Shown piece after piece: positions 1-7,279 of a stretch of 30,720 nt of DNA. A program made the position numbers and the translations under genes. Positions within the stretch are counted from its first letter, which is position 1, and the number at the start of each line of letters is the position of its first letter. The stretch lies in the NCBI GenBank assembly GCA_005779525.1, contig SXIZ01000312.1:1-30720 (forward strand), read 5' to 3'. This DNA comes from Methylococcaceae bacterium (GTDB lineage: Bacteria; Pseudomonadota; Gammaproteobacteria; Methylococcales; Methylomonadaceae). The notes beneath the pieces were generated by a model. It made no database searches. It saw only the letters and a list, made by a program, of their open reading frames with translations, and was not told the origin of the DNA.

Positions 1-120
1 CCGTTCGTGCTGAGCACTGTCGAAGCATGGACGGTGTTTCAAGCTTTCACCCGATGGGTGAGTCCTATAAATTCCGCTCATGCTTCGACTAAGCTCAGCA
101 CGAACGGAATTTATAGGACT
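1..120. repeat. Nested inverted repeats (REP/MITE-like)
   Basis: Two overlapping inverted repeats. Bases 1-15 pair perfectly with 93-107, and the stem continues as 19-29 with 79-89 after a 3-base mismatch (16-18 against 90-92). Separately, 61-76 (AGTCCTATAAATTCCG) is a perfect 16-bp inverted repeat of 105-120. The two foldings compete for bases 105-107. The arm CGTTCGTGCTGAGC resembles a dispersed intergenic repeat seen in many proteobacterial genomes; that resemblance is from memory. No coding sequence lies here, and the element may start left of the window. Confidence 0.75.
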
Positions 121-162
121 CAACTGCTCTTTCTAGGTTAAAGTATTAGGGAGCAATCAACA

Positions 163-1338
163 ATGAATAAGACCAAATTGGGGTTACTGCTACTCTTGTG
201 CAGTTTAAACACGCCGCTTTGGGCCGAGCCTTATCGTCCAACGCTGGCAACGGAGGTTCTGGAGCAACTGCCGTTACAAGGAAAACATTGGCTGGCAATT
301 CAGGCACTGCGACAAGCAGTTGCCAGTCAGCCGCAAGACCTGCAGCCTGTTTTGGCCTTAGTTAAAGCGTATATTGCCTTGGGACGTTCAGAGGCTGATC
401 CGCGCTTTTATGGCTATGCCGAAGCGGCACTTGCACCTTGGTTAGCACAAGTGCCAGCACATGCGGAAGTATTAACCTTACAAGCCACTTTGTACCAAAA
501 CCGTCATGAATTTTCCGCCGCCTTAAAGCTGTTAGCGCTAGCCTTACGCCAACAGCCTAGGTTGGCGCAGGCGTGGTTGACGCAGGCGCAAATTCAGGAA
601 GTGCAAGGTGACTATATGGCAGCATTGCATAGCTGTAAGCCGTTGCTGCGCCTAGCGGTGCCTTTGGAGGCCGCCGTCTGTGTGCATGCCAACCTCAGTT
701 TGACTGGTCAATTACCCGCGGCTTATCAACAATTACAGTTTATCGCCCAGCATCATGTGGACGGCGATGCTGCTGAACAGCAATGGCTCTGGGTGACGTT
801 GGCTGAAATGGCGGAACGTTTAGGCGATAACGGCAACGCGGAAAGGTATTATCAAACGGCATTTGGGTTGGCTGAGCGTAATGGCTATTTGCTAGCAACT
901 TACGCTGATTTTTTATTAGATCAACAGCGCTATAGCGAGGTGGAAAAACTACTGCAGCAGGAAACTCGTCATGATGGTTTGTTATTACGCTTAACTATAG
1001 CCGAACAGCAGTTACAACGTGCGACGTTGGCGGAACACATCAATACTCTGCAGCTGCGCTTCAGCGCCAGTCACTTACGCGGTGACACACGCCATCAAGC
1101 CGAAGAAGCACGTTTTAATTTACAACTATTACACCAAACTGATGCGGCATTGTCGTTGGCAGAAAGCAATTGGCAATTGCAACGCGAGCCGCGCGATGCG
1201 CGTATTTTTTTGGAAGCTGCAATGGCTAAAGGTGATTATCAACGGGCACAGCCAGTTATCGAATTTATTCAACGCCATCAGCTGCAAGACCGACGTTTAG
1301 CCGCGTTGTTGAGTCAATGCCAAGGATTAACATTATGA
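163..1338 (+). CDS. Secreted tetratricopeptide-repeat protein
   Basis: A 391-residue protein with a clear Sec signal peptide (KTK n-region, hydrophobic LGLLLLLCSL, likely cleavage after PLWA at about residue 21), so it should act in the periplasm. The rest is Ala/Leu/Gln-rich helical repeat sequence. Repeats with TPR spacing can be seen at about residues 100-165 (AHAEVLTLQATLYQNRHEFS, then AWLTQAQIQEVQGDYMAALH) and again at about 205-270. No catalytic motif is visible, so it is probably a protein-protein adaptor. The ATG has a GGGAG ribosome site about 8 bases upstream. Its TGA overlaps the ATG of the downstream HupE/UreJ-like gene (ATGA), so the two are translationally coupled and probably work together. 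Substrate and partner are unknown. Confidence 0.8.
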   Translation: MNKTKLGLLLLLCSLNTPLWAEPYRPTLATEVLEQLPLQGKHWLAIQALRQAVASQPQDLQPVLALVKAYIALGRSEADPRFYGYAEAALAPWLAQVPAHAEVLTLQATLYQNRHEFSAALKLLALALRQQPRLAQAWLTQAQIQEVQGDYMAALHSCKPLLRLAVPLEAAVCVHANLSLTGQLPAAYQQLQFIAQHHVDGDAAEQQWLWVTLAEMAERLGDNGNAERYYQTAFGLAERNGYLLATYADFLLDQQRYSEVEKLLQQETRHDGLLLRLTIAEQQLQRATLAEHINTLQLRFSASHLRGDTRHQAEEARFNLQLLHQTDAALSLAESNWQLQREPRDARIFLEAAMAKGDYQRAQPVIEFIQRHQLQDRRLAALLSQCQGLTL

Positions 1339-2465
1339 AAGTCTTGCTCGGGATCGTATTTTTAGCGTTGATGAGTATGAGCGCCCAAGCGCACAAACCC
1401 AGTGACAGTTACCTTGCAGTCAACATAGTGGATAAAGAGGTGAGCGTGCAATGGGACATAGCGTTGCGCGATTTGGATTATGCTTTGGGTTTAGATGGCA
1501 ATAATGATGGTCAGATCACCTGGGGAGAGTTGCTGGATCGCCAAAATGCGCTCTATGCCTACGTAACCCCGCGTTTAACCCTCAGTAGTGCCCAGCAACC
1601 TTGCCCCATGCAAATCCAAGATTTGCTGATTGATAGCCACAGCGATGGTCGCTATGCGGTGTTAAAATTTTTGGCAAGCTGCACAGTCGTCCCAACAAAC
1701 TTACAGGTCGCCTACCAATTGTTTTTCGATTTGGATCCGCAGCATCGTGGCTTAATGACGGTAACGCGCGCTGAACAGAGCGAATCAGCCATTTTCAGCC
1801 CAACACAGGCACAACGTGAATTTATCGCTTCTCAGCCGCAGAGTATCTGGGCAGAATTAAGCCGTTTCGCGCTCGAAGGGGTGTGGCATATCTGGATAGG
1901 CTATGATCATATTTTGTTTTTATTGAGTTTGCTCTTACCTGCAGCCCTCGTTCCGCTGGGTAAAAAGTGGGCGGTCAACACCCGTTTTTCCGCCACATTT
2001 TGGGACGTTTTTCGTGTCGTGGCAGCCTTTACCGTGGCGCATTCCATCACCTTGAGTCTCGCGGTGCTAGGCTATGTCAGTCTGCCTGCACGTTGGGTTG
2101 AATCGGCTATTGCCGCTTCTGTGGTGCTGGCAGCACTCAATAATATCGATCCGCTCTGCGCCAATCGCCGCGCCTTATTGGCGTTTAGTTTTGGTTTGAT
2201 TCATGGCTTGGGCATTGCCAGTGTCTTGCTGGACATGGATTTACCCGCCGCGCAACGGCTGGTGAGTCTTTTAGGCTTTAATCTGGGAGTAGAGTTTGGG
2301 CAATTAGCTATCGTGAGTGTGGTATTGCCCGTTATCAGTCTCTTTAGCCGATATCCTTTGTATCCGCTGGTGGTGTTAAAAGCGGGGTCTACTGGCATTA
2401 TGCTGGTGGCGTTAGTTTGGTTACTGGAGCGTAGCTTGGATATGCAGCTGAATATGTTTGGGTGA
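1335..2465 (+). CDS. HupE/UreJ-family membrane protein with N-terminal EF-hand-like loop
   Basis: The chosen start is the ATG at 1335, not the upstream in-frame ATG at 1317. It overlaps the preceding stop as ATGA, has AAGGA 9 bases upstream, and begins directly with a signal peptide cleaved after SAQA (residue 19). The mature N-terminal half (about 20-165) is periplasmic and holds a textbook EF-hand loop, DGNNDGQITWGE (D54, N56, D58, Q60, E65). The C-terminal half has five to six hydrophobic helices with the HupE/UreJ_2 signatures WHIWIGYDHILF (H185, D191, H192) and FGLIHGLG. HupE/UreJ relatives are linked to nickel or other metal movement. No hydrogenase or urease gene is nearby, so the substrate is uncertain. 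It forms an operon with the TPR protein. Confidence 0.8.
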   Translation: MKVLLGIVFLALMSMSAQAHKPSDSYLAVNIVDKEVSVQWDIALRDLDYALGLDGNNDGQITWGELLDRQNALYAYVTPRLTLSSAQQPCPMQIQDLLIDSHSDGRYAVLKFLASCTVVPTNLQVAYQLFFDLDPQHRGLMTVTRAEQSESAIFSPTQAQREFIASQPQSIWAELSRFALEGVWHIWIGYDHILFLLSLLLPAALVPLGKKWAVNTRFSATFWDVFRVVAAFTVAHSITLSLAVLGYVSLPARWVESAIAASVVLAALNNIDPLCANRRALLAFSFGLIHGLGIASVLLDMDLPAAQRLVSLLGFNLGVEFGQLAIVSVVLPVISLFSRYPLYPLVVLKAGSTGIMLVALVWLLERSLDMQLNMFG

Positions 2466-2493
2466 TTAAGGCGATCCTGTTCACGATACCTGC

Positions 2494-2522
2494 CTGCTAT
2501 TGCAGGGATAGCGCAATAGCAG
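2494..2522. terminator. Hairpin between converging genes
   Basis: Perfect 9-bp inverted repeat CTGCTATTG / CAATAGCAG around an 11-base loop, between the converging ends of the HupE-like gene and feoC. No T-tract follows on either strand, so it may be a Rho-dependent or mRNA-protecting hairpin and not an intrinsic terminator. A second, weaker repeat (ATTTTGA / TCAAAAT) lies nearer the feoC end at about 2598-2623. Confidence 0.4.
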
Positions 2523-2628
2523 AGCTTACCGAGAATCTGGTTAGGGGTAGTTCTAGAGGAAACAACAGGAATGGCTTAAGCTGTTCACCATCAGGTTATT
2601 TTGAAAAGCCTATCGCCTCAAAATACAT

Positions 2629-2862
2629 TTAAACTAACGACTCATCATTCCATTCGTAGATTTCAGTCATAGCTGGGTCACACTTGCAGCAGCTGGTGCC
2701 GCAATTATTTTCAGCTGAGGTTTTTTTCACTTTACCTTTACTGACCAGTTTACTCAGCATGCCGCGCAGGGCTTCAGCGTCCACGTTAAAGTGGATGATC
2801 AGGTCATTTAAAATGACGCGGCGTTGTGCTCGAATATAGTCACGCAGTTCAGATAAAATCAT
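2629..2862 (-). CDS. feoC: FeoC-like winged-helix protein
   Basis: A 77-residue protein with the FeoC layout: an N-terminal winged helix (about 1-48, with YIRAQRRVILNDLIIHF and LSKLVSKGKVKK), then a cysteine cluster CGTSCCKC (C54, C58, C59, C61) as in FeoC proteins that bind an Fe-S cluster. FeoC is the small cytoplasmic partner of FeoB; in enterobacteria it stabilises FeoB and may sense iron or oxygen. Its ATG overlaps the feoB stop (ATGA, 2859-2862), so it is the last gene of feoABC and is translationally coupled. Size and position fit FeoC well. Confidence 0.85.
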   Translation of the reverse strand: MILSELRDYIRAQRRVILNDLIIHFNVDAEALRGMLSKLVSKGKVKKTSAENNCGTSCCKCDPAMTEIYEWNDESLV

Positions 2863-4604
2863 GAGTTGGCACTCGGCAGGCTGTGGGAGTGCTGCTGGCG
2901 TCCAGATAACCAGAGCCCCACTAACGTTAAAATAAACAGCAGCATTAGGCTAGCGATCCAGCTAGCGGAATACACCGGATGTTGGCTAAACGACAGGGTT
3001 TGATAAAAAATAGTGGCAGTCATATAAGCGATGCCTGTGGTCCACAGAATAACAAATACGGTCCAGCCAGTTCCGGTTTCTCGGTGAATTGCAGCGGTTG
3101 CGGCAACGCAAGGGGCGTACAGCAAAATAAATAATAAATAGGCAAAGGCGCCGCGTTGCCCATCAAAACTTTGTTGCATTGCACTGTAGGTGCCTGCATT
3201 CACTTCTTGTTCGGCCGCCGCTTGCTCTAAGTTAGACACATCACCAATATTTAAGCCCAGTGGATCAAGCAGATTGTCAGCCAGTGCCGCGAAGTTTTTA
3301 GGGATAGTCATGCAGGCGGCTTCTAAGGCTGGCATCAGGGCAAAAGCCTCGTTAGATTCGGGTTGATCGCTGTTCCCCATTTGACTATAGAGTGCATCCA
3401 AGGTTCCGACAACCGCTTCTTTAGCGAGCACCCCAGTAAAAATGCCAACAGTGGCAGGCCAATTATCGGACGTAATACCCATGGGTGCAAATGCGGGGGT
3501 TAAACTGCGGCCTATCGCACTGAGCACCGATTGTTGGGAGTTTTCTTTACCAAAACTGCCATCGAGCCCGAGACTATTGAGAAAGTTTAAGGTCAGCACC
3601 ATAGGCACGATAATCTTTCCGGCGTTCAGGATAAAGGTTTTTAATCGATCCCAGGTGCGCAGTAATACGCTTTGCCATTGCGGTAAGTGGTAAAGCGGTA
3701 ATTCCAAAATGAAAGGCGAGGAATTACCTTTAAATAAAGTGTGGCGCATGATCAGGCCAGTCAGGATGGCAACGATGATGCCAAATAAGTACAGACCGAA
3801 GACTAAATTTTGACCACCCACAGGAAAAAATGCGGCGGCAAATAAGGCATAGACTGGCAGGCGGGCGCCGCAAGACATAAACGGATTCATGATATTTGTG
3901 AGTATCCGATCACGCTGATTCTCCAACGTTCGGGTAGCCATAATCGCGGGTACGTTACACCCAAAGCCGACGATCATCGGCACAAAGGATTTTCCGGGTA
4001 AGCCTATCATGCGCATAAAGCGGTCCATGACAAAGGCCGCTCGGGCCATATAGCCCGAGTCTTCTAAAGCGGAAAGAAATAAAAATAAGAAGCCAACTAT
4101 TGGAATAAAGGTGGCCACCACTTGAATTCCTCCACCCATGCCGTTCGCTATCAATACAATGAGCCAGCTAGGCCATTGATAGCTGCTTAAGAGCTCAGTG
4201 ACGCCGTCTACCAGTAACGCCCCAACTAATTGATCAAAAAAATCCACAAAGGCACTGCCGATGTTGATGGTGAACATAAACATGGCATACATCACCAACA
4301 GGAAAATCGGAATCCCGAGGTAGCGATTCAGTACAATCCTATCTATTTTATCGCTGGTATGGTGGGTGATTTCGGTAGACTTGATGACCGCAGCCTGAGT
4401 AAGTTGATTGACAAAGCCATAGCGGGCATCGGCTGCTAAGATATCGATTTCATCATCGGTGGCAGTTTCTACTTGATGTTGTAAGTTGCGAATGGTCTCT
4501 TGATGCGTAGTGCCTGCAAATTCAAGCGCTAAGGTGTCTCCCTCTAAGCAGCGCAGCGCCAACCAGCGCAAATTGCTGTTATGCTGCTGGGCTTCTAGGG
4601 GCAA
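2859..4604 (-). CDS. feoB: FeoB, helical and permease part (separated from its GTPase by an in-frame stop)
   Basis: This carries the rest of the ferrous iron permease. It begins with the end of the GDI-like helical linker (NLRWLALRCLEGD) and continues through the membrane core with the two Gate repeats: GFGCNVPAIMATRTLEN with FMSCGARLPVYALF, then GIFTGVLAKEAVVGTLDALY. It imports Fe2+ across the inner membrane. The reading frame is the same as that of the upstream GTPase part and is separated from it by one TGA at 4614-4616; joined, they give about 775 residues, the usual FeoB length. The start given here is a TTG with no visible ribosome site, so independent translation is doubtful. The 581-residue stretch shows no other damage, which suggests a recent nonsense mutation, tolerated readthrough, or a sequencing error. 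Confidence 0.85.
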   Translation of the reverse strand: MPLEAQQHNSNLRWLALRCLEGDTLALEFAGTTHQETIRNLQHQVETATDDEIDILAADARYGFVNQLTQAAVIKSTEITHHTSDKIDRIVLNRYLGIPIFLLVMYAMFMFTINIGSAFVDFFDQLVGALLVDGVTELLSSYQWPSWLIVLIANGMGGGIQVVATFIPIVGFLFLFLSALEDSGYMARAAFVMDRFMRMIGLPGKSFVPMIVGFGCNVPAIMATRTLENQRDRILTNIMNPFMSCGARLPVYALFAAAFFPVGGQNLVFGLYLFGIIVAILTGLIMRHTLFKGNSSPFILELPLYHLPQWQSVLLRTWDRLKTFILNAGKIIVPMVLTLNFLNSLGLDGSFGKENSQQSVLSAIGRSLTPAFAPMGITSDNWPATVGIFTGVLAKEAVVGTLDALYSQMGNSDQPESNEAFALMPALEAACMTIPKNFAALADNLLDPLGLNIGDVSNLEQAAAEQEVNAGTYSAMQQSFDGQRGAFAYLLFILLYAPCVAATAAIHRETGTGWTVFVILWTTGIAYMTATIFYQTLSFSQHPVYSASWIASLMLLFILTLVGLWLSGRQQHSHSLPSANS

Positions 4605-4613
4605 TAGCGCAGA

Positions 4614-5186
4614 TCATTGATGAATCGCGCTTTCAATGGCTGGAACATAAGCGATCGTGATATTAGGAATATGCTGCTGCAGGGCGGCGTGATTAATTGC
4701 AACTTTGAGTTCATGCACTCCGCGTGCTTTGGCGGCACTCATCGGAATCACTGGGCAGTCCAGCAGGGTGGCTAAATGCTCGATATCAATTTGCATGCCC
4801 CGGCGTTTAACAATGTCCATCATGTTTAACACGACTAACATCGGAACTTGCATTTCTAGCAATTGTGCAGTGAGATATAGGTTGCGCTCGATATTGGAGG
4901 CGTCAATGATATTAACAATTAAATCCGCGCTTTTGCCTGCGACAAAATCACGCGCAACTTTTTCGTCGAGTGAAATCTGGTCATCTGCCGCTTCTAAAGA
5001 ATAGGTGCCCGGCAAATCGACCAGTTCGATGGTGTAGTTTTCAAAGCGAAACTCACCTGTTTTTTTTTCTACCGTGACCCCTGGCCAGTTACCTACATGT
5101 TGCCGTGCGCCTGTCAGTACATTAAACAGCGTGGTTTTTCCGCAATTGGGATTACCGACGACACCGACAGTAAAGCTGGTTTTCAT
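4614..5186 (-). CDS. feoB: FeoB, N-terminal GTPase domain
   Basis: A 190-residue G-protein domain of FeoB with all motifs: G1 GNPNCGKTT (about 11-19), G3 DLPG (about 58-61), G4 NMMD and G5 SAAK. The GNWPGVTVEKK stretch is characteristic of FeoB. GTP binding here regulates Fe2+ transport by the membrane part. The ATG overlaps the feoA TGA (ATGA, 5183-5186). The domain ends at IESAIHQ followed by TGA; the next in-frame codons read S-A-L and then the permease part, so this is the front half of one broken or readthrough gene and not a natural stand-alone GTPase. Confidence 0.88.
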   Translation of the reverse strand: MKTSFTVGVVGNPNCGKTTLFNVLTGARQHVGNWPGVTVEKKTGEFRFENYTIELVDLPGTYSLEAADDQISLDEKVARDFVAGKSADLIVNIIDASNIERNLYLTAQLLEMQVPMLVVLNMMDIVKRRGMQIDIEHLATLLDCPVIPMSAAKARGVHELKVAINHAALQQHIPNITIAYVPAIESAIHQ

Positions 5187-5422
5187 TGCAATTTCTCAAT
5201 CACCAAAACGTCTGCTTCATTTTTACGCAAGGTGAGTGCAAAACCACGCAGCTTGATTTCAACCGGGTCTCCCATAGGAGCAAAGCGGGTAATACTGAAT
5301 TCTGTGCCGGGAGTGAGTCCCATCGCTAATAAACGTTTACGATATGCTTTACCGGATTTGTCAAAACCAATAATCTTGCCGCTGTCACCAATTCCGAGAT
5401 CTCTAAAGTTATCAGTCATCAT
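5183..5422 (-). CDS. feoA: FeoA, SH3-like partner of FeoB
   Basis: A 79-residue FeoA domain with the conserved RKRLLAMGLTPGTEFSITRFAPMGDP and the end VEIKLRGFALTLRKNEA. FeoA is a small cytoplasmic SH3-fold protein needed for FeoB activity. I start it at the ATG at 5422-5420, which has AGGA about 7 bases upstream. An in-frame ATG further out (5464) would place the start inside the Fur-box match and give an unusual N-terminus. It is the first gene of feoABC and overlaps feoB by ATGA. Confidence 0.88.
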   Translation of the reverse strand: MMTDNFRDLGIGDSGKIIGFDKSGKAYRKRLLAMGLTPGTEFSITRFAPMGDPVEIKLRGFALTLRKNEADVLVIEKLQ

Positions 5423-5449
5423 AAAAAAATCCTGGGTGCTAAAGTTATC

Positions 5450-5500
5450 AATAATCATTCTCATTAAAGTTTAATATAGCACACAGTTTATGAAACTGAA
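5450..5500 (-). promoter_or_regulatory. feoABC promoter with Fur box
   Basis: On the minus strand the 19-mer at 5450-5468, TTTAATGAGAATGATTATT, matches the Fur consensus GATAATGATAATCATTATC at 14 of 19 positions. Just upstream is a possible promoter, TTCAGT (5495-5500), 16 bases, then TATATT (5473-5478), which would put transcription start inside the Fur site. This predicts classical iron-Fur repression of feoABC. The box match is seen directly; the -35 is weak. Confidence 0.7.
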
Positions 5501-5634
5501 ATGAATCTTTTTATGTTTAATTTAAGAATTTTTATGAAGTGTTTCGCATTTGGCCTAGTCTCTGAAATCCTGTTGCCTGCACATAGGGGGGGCTGCGATA
5601 CTCCCTAAATTCAAGAGAGGCTGGCTAATTCTAG

Positions 5635-5742
5635 TTGTTCGAATCGGCCTCTGTAGAACAATTTGCAAACGTACTCAATATCAGTGCTACGCTATTTGGC
5701 ATCAAGACAGAAGAAGTTCTGCAAATGAACGATGATTTTTAG
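5635..5742 (+). pseudogene. Remnant of an XRE-type regulator (C-terminal end)
   Basis: This frame reads FESASVEQFANVLNISATLF and ends about 15 residues later at TAG (5740-5742). It resembles the end of an XRE/HTH_3 domain (helix 4-5 with FANVLNIS). The frame is closed upstream by TAG (5632-5634) and TAA, just after a short S-R-E-A-G stretch that could be a degraded HTH start. There is no start codon with a ribosome site. It lies in the 342-base gap 5465-5806 beside the toxin-antitoxin pair; apart from the feo promoter I see nothing else in that gap. Confidence 0.35.
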
Positions 5743-5806
5743 TTGTGGTTGCTAAGTTTAAAAACCCCCAAACTGTCTTTCGCAGGGCTCGCCATCACCT
5801 ACTGAA

Positions 5807-6094
5807 TTAAGCCGCTTCTAACTCTATATGTACCCGCATTCCTAATGCAGCGGCAATGTTTACTAAGGCATCCAACGAAAAGCGAGAGATCCGACCACGC
5901 ACCAAATCGTTGATACGTGGCTGTGTAATACCGCATCGCTTCGCAGCTTCTGCTTGCGTCCAGCCATTTTCTGTCAGAATATTGCAAATCTTTGTCATCA
6001 TTTGGGCACGTACTTGAAGATTAGCCGCTTCTTCCTGGGTATCACTAATCGCATCCCAAACACTGGTATAGGTTTCTGTGGTTGTAAGATTCAT
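5807..6094 (-). CDS. HigA-like XRE antitoxin
   Basis: A 95-residue protein with an XRE helix-turn-helix at about residues 45-67 (WTQAEAAKRCGITQPRINDL) and a C-terminal VHIELEAA tail, the form typical of antitoxins paired with Gp49-like toxins. It should bind and neutralise the upstream toxin and repress the operon through the palindrome in front of it. Its ATG overlaps the toxin TGA (6091-6094). The toxin-first order is the HigBA arrangement. Confidence 0.85.
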   Translation of the reverse strand: MNLTTTETYTSVWDAISDTQEEAANLQVRAQMMTKICNILTENGWTQAEAAKRCGITQPRINDLVRGRISRFSLDALVNIAAALGMRVHIELEAA

Positions 6095-6417
6095 GTAGTA
6101 CCTCGTAGCAATTGAGTGTAATGTGCTTTGGCAATTTCAATATCACGCTTGGACGTAGCTTGTGTTTTCTTTTGGAATGCATGTAAAACATAAACAGCAT
6201 CTGCCAATCGTGCGGTATAAATGACGCGAAACGTACCCGTATCATCCCAAACGCGTATTTCTTCTACACCAACACCAATTACTGGCATGGGCTTAAAATC
6301 ATCTGCGGCTTGACCATGTTGTACTTTATCTAATTGGTAACCGGCATCCTGCTTAGCGCCAATTGGAAATGCACGTAAACATTTTAGAGAGTCTCCCAGG
6401 AAGTAGATCGGTTTCAT
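6091..6417 (-). CDS. HigB/Gp49-like toxin (RelE superfamily)
   Basis: A 108-residue protein with the Gp49-like/DUF891 pattern: FPIGAKQDAGYQLDKVQHG, then GVGVEEIRVWDDTGTFRVIY, then VYVLHAFQKKTQATSKRDIE. Such toxins are ribosome-dependent mRNA interferases. The K-K-T with downstream R-D-I-E and the R of FRVIY are the usual conserved positions. The putative promoter places transcription start at the A of this ATG, so the mRNA is predicted to be leaderless. Overlap with the antitoxin indicates one operon. Confidence 0.87.
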   Translation of the reverse strand: MKPIYFLGDSLKCLRAFPIGAKQDAGYQLDKVQHGQAADDFKPMPVIGVGVEEIRVWDDTGTFRVIYTARLADAVYVLHAFQKKTQATSKRDIEIAKAHYTQLLRGTT

Positions 6418-6423
6418 CTATTA

Positions 6424-6452
6424 ATTATATCCATTTGGATATAGTTTTACAA
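6424..6452 (-). promoter_or_regulatory. Promoter and palindromic operator of the toxin-antitoxin operon
   Basis: On the minus strand: TTGTAA (6447-6452), 17 bases, then TATAAT (6424-6429). A palindrome with 8-bp arms, TATATCCA-TT-TGGATATA (6426-6443), covers the spacer and most of the -10, which suits autorepression by the HigA-like protein. The -10 ends 6 bases before the toxin ATG. Confidence 0.75.
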
Positions 6453-6453
6453 A

Positions 6454-7164
6454 TTACCAACTTTCTCCAAAAGGTCGCGCTTCAAGCTCAAAAGACCAAA
6501 CTGAGCGCGGTTGGGTGCATAGGTAATACACTGACTCTGCGATGTCCTGAGGTTGCACGAAAAAACTATCGTCTTTATCGAGCATTTTTTGTCGCGTCGC
6601 CGGGAGGTTCACGATGCCATCAATGATTAATAACGCAATATGCACTCCTAAATGCCATAGATGACGTGCCATCGATTCAGCCAACGTACGTTGTGCTGCT
6701 TTGGCTGGGGAAAATGCGGCTGTTTTGGCACCGCCCCGACGCGAGGCGGTTGCGCCGATAAACACAATATTACCCGAGCCCTTGGCTTTCATGTCTGGAA
6801 TTACTTGCTGTGAGGCCAGTAAAGCCCCCAGAGTATTGACTCTCCAATTCGCTTCAAAAACTTCGGGAGTAATTTCTTCTACGGTCCCCCAAGAACCTGC
6901 GCCAGCGTTATAAATTAAGCAGCTGATTTCGCCGAGTTCTGCGCGTATCTGTGCGAAGGTTGCGATGACGTCTTGTTCTTGGGTAATGTCGCAGGTGAGG
7001 GCAAGGGTGTTCGTTAATTCGGCAGCCAATTGTGTAATGAATTCAGGCGTTCGTGCCAGCAGGGCGACTTTATAGCCAGACTGCGCGAATTTTCGGGCAA
7101 TCGCTGCCCCATTGCCAATGCCCACCCCGATAACTACGCAAACTGGATTTTGTTGTGTGCTCAT
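6454..7164 (-). CDS. Short-chain dehydrogenase/reductase-like protein lacking the catalytic Tyr
   Basis: A 236-residue Rossmann-fold SDR. The nucleotide-binding glycine motif is altered (GVGIGNG near residues 13-19) but YNAGAG (85-90) and N110 are typical, as is S141 (GATAS). At the YxxxK active site the sequence is F151-S-P-A-K155, so Tyr is replaced by Phe. This pattern, with LAESMARHL and IIDGIVN downstream, marks a recognisable SDR subgroup without the standard catalytic Tyr; its substrates are not known to me. The start has GAGGG about 9 bases upstream. It may bind a nucleotide without classic reductase activity. Confidence 0.8.
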   Translation of the reverse strand: MSTQQNPVCVVIGVGIGNGAAIARKFAQSGYKVALLARTPEFITQLAAELTNTLALTCDITQEQDVIATFAQIRAELGEISCLIYNAGAGSWGTVEEITPEVFEANWRVNTLGALLASQQVIPDMKAKGSGNIVFIGATASRRGGAKTAAFSPAKAAQRTLAESMARHLWHLGVHIALLIIDGIVNLPATRQKMLDKDDSFFVQPQDIAESVYYLCTQPRSVWSFELEARPFGESW

Positions 7165-7279
7165 AACTCAAGCCCTCACGCTTATTGCTCAGAAGACTTA
7201 TAGTGACATCTAGTAGGTATGCTCAGCAAGTTTTTAATCTTAGAATTATGCACCTAATCTATTGCTGTGAGTGCTTAAG

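Noticed and set aside
1317..1334. Upstream ATG for the HupE-like gene
   Set aside because: The ATG at 1335 gives a clean signal peptide, overlaps the previous stop as ATGA and has a well-placed AAGGA.
4614..4616. Selenocysteine or reassigned UGA in feoB
   Set aside because: The downstream hairpin does not fit a bacterial SECIS, FeoB linkers do not need Sec, and TGA is used as a normal stop by several genes here (for example the TPR and HupE-like genes).
5423..5464. Upstream ATG for feoA
   Set aside because: It would start inside the Fur-box match; the ATG at 5422 has a good ribosome site and gives normal FeoA length.
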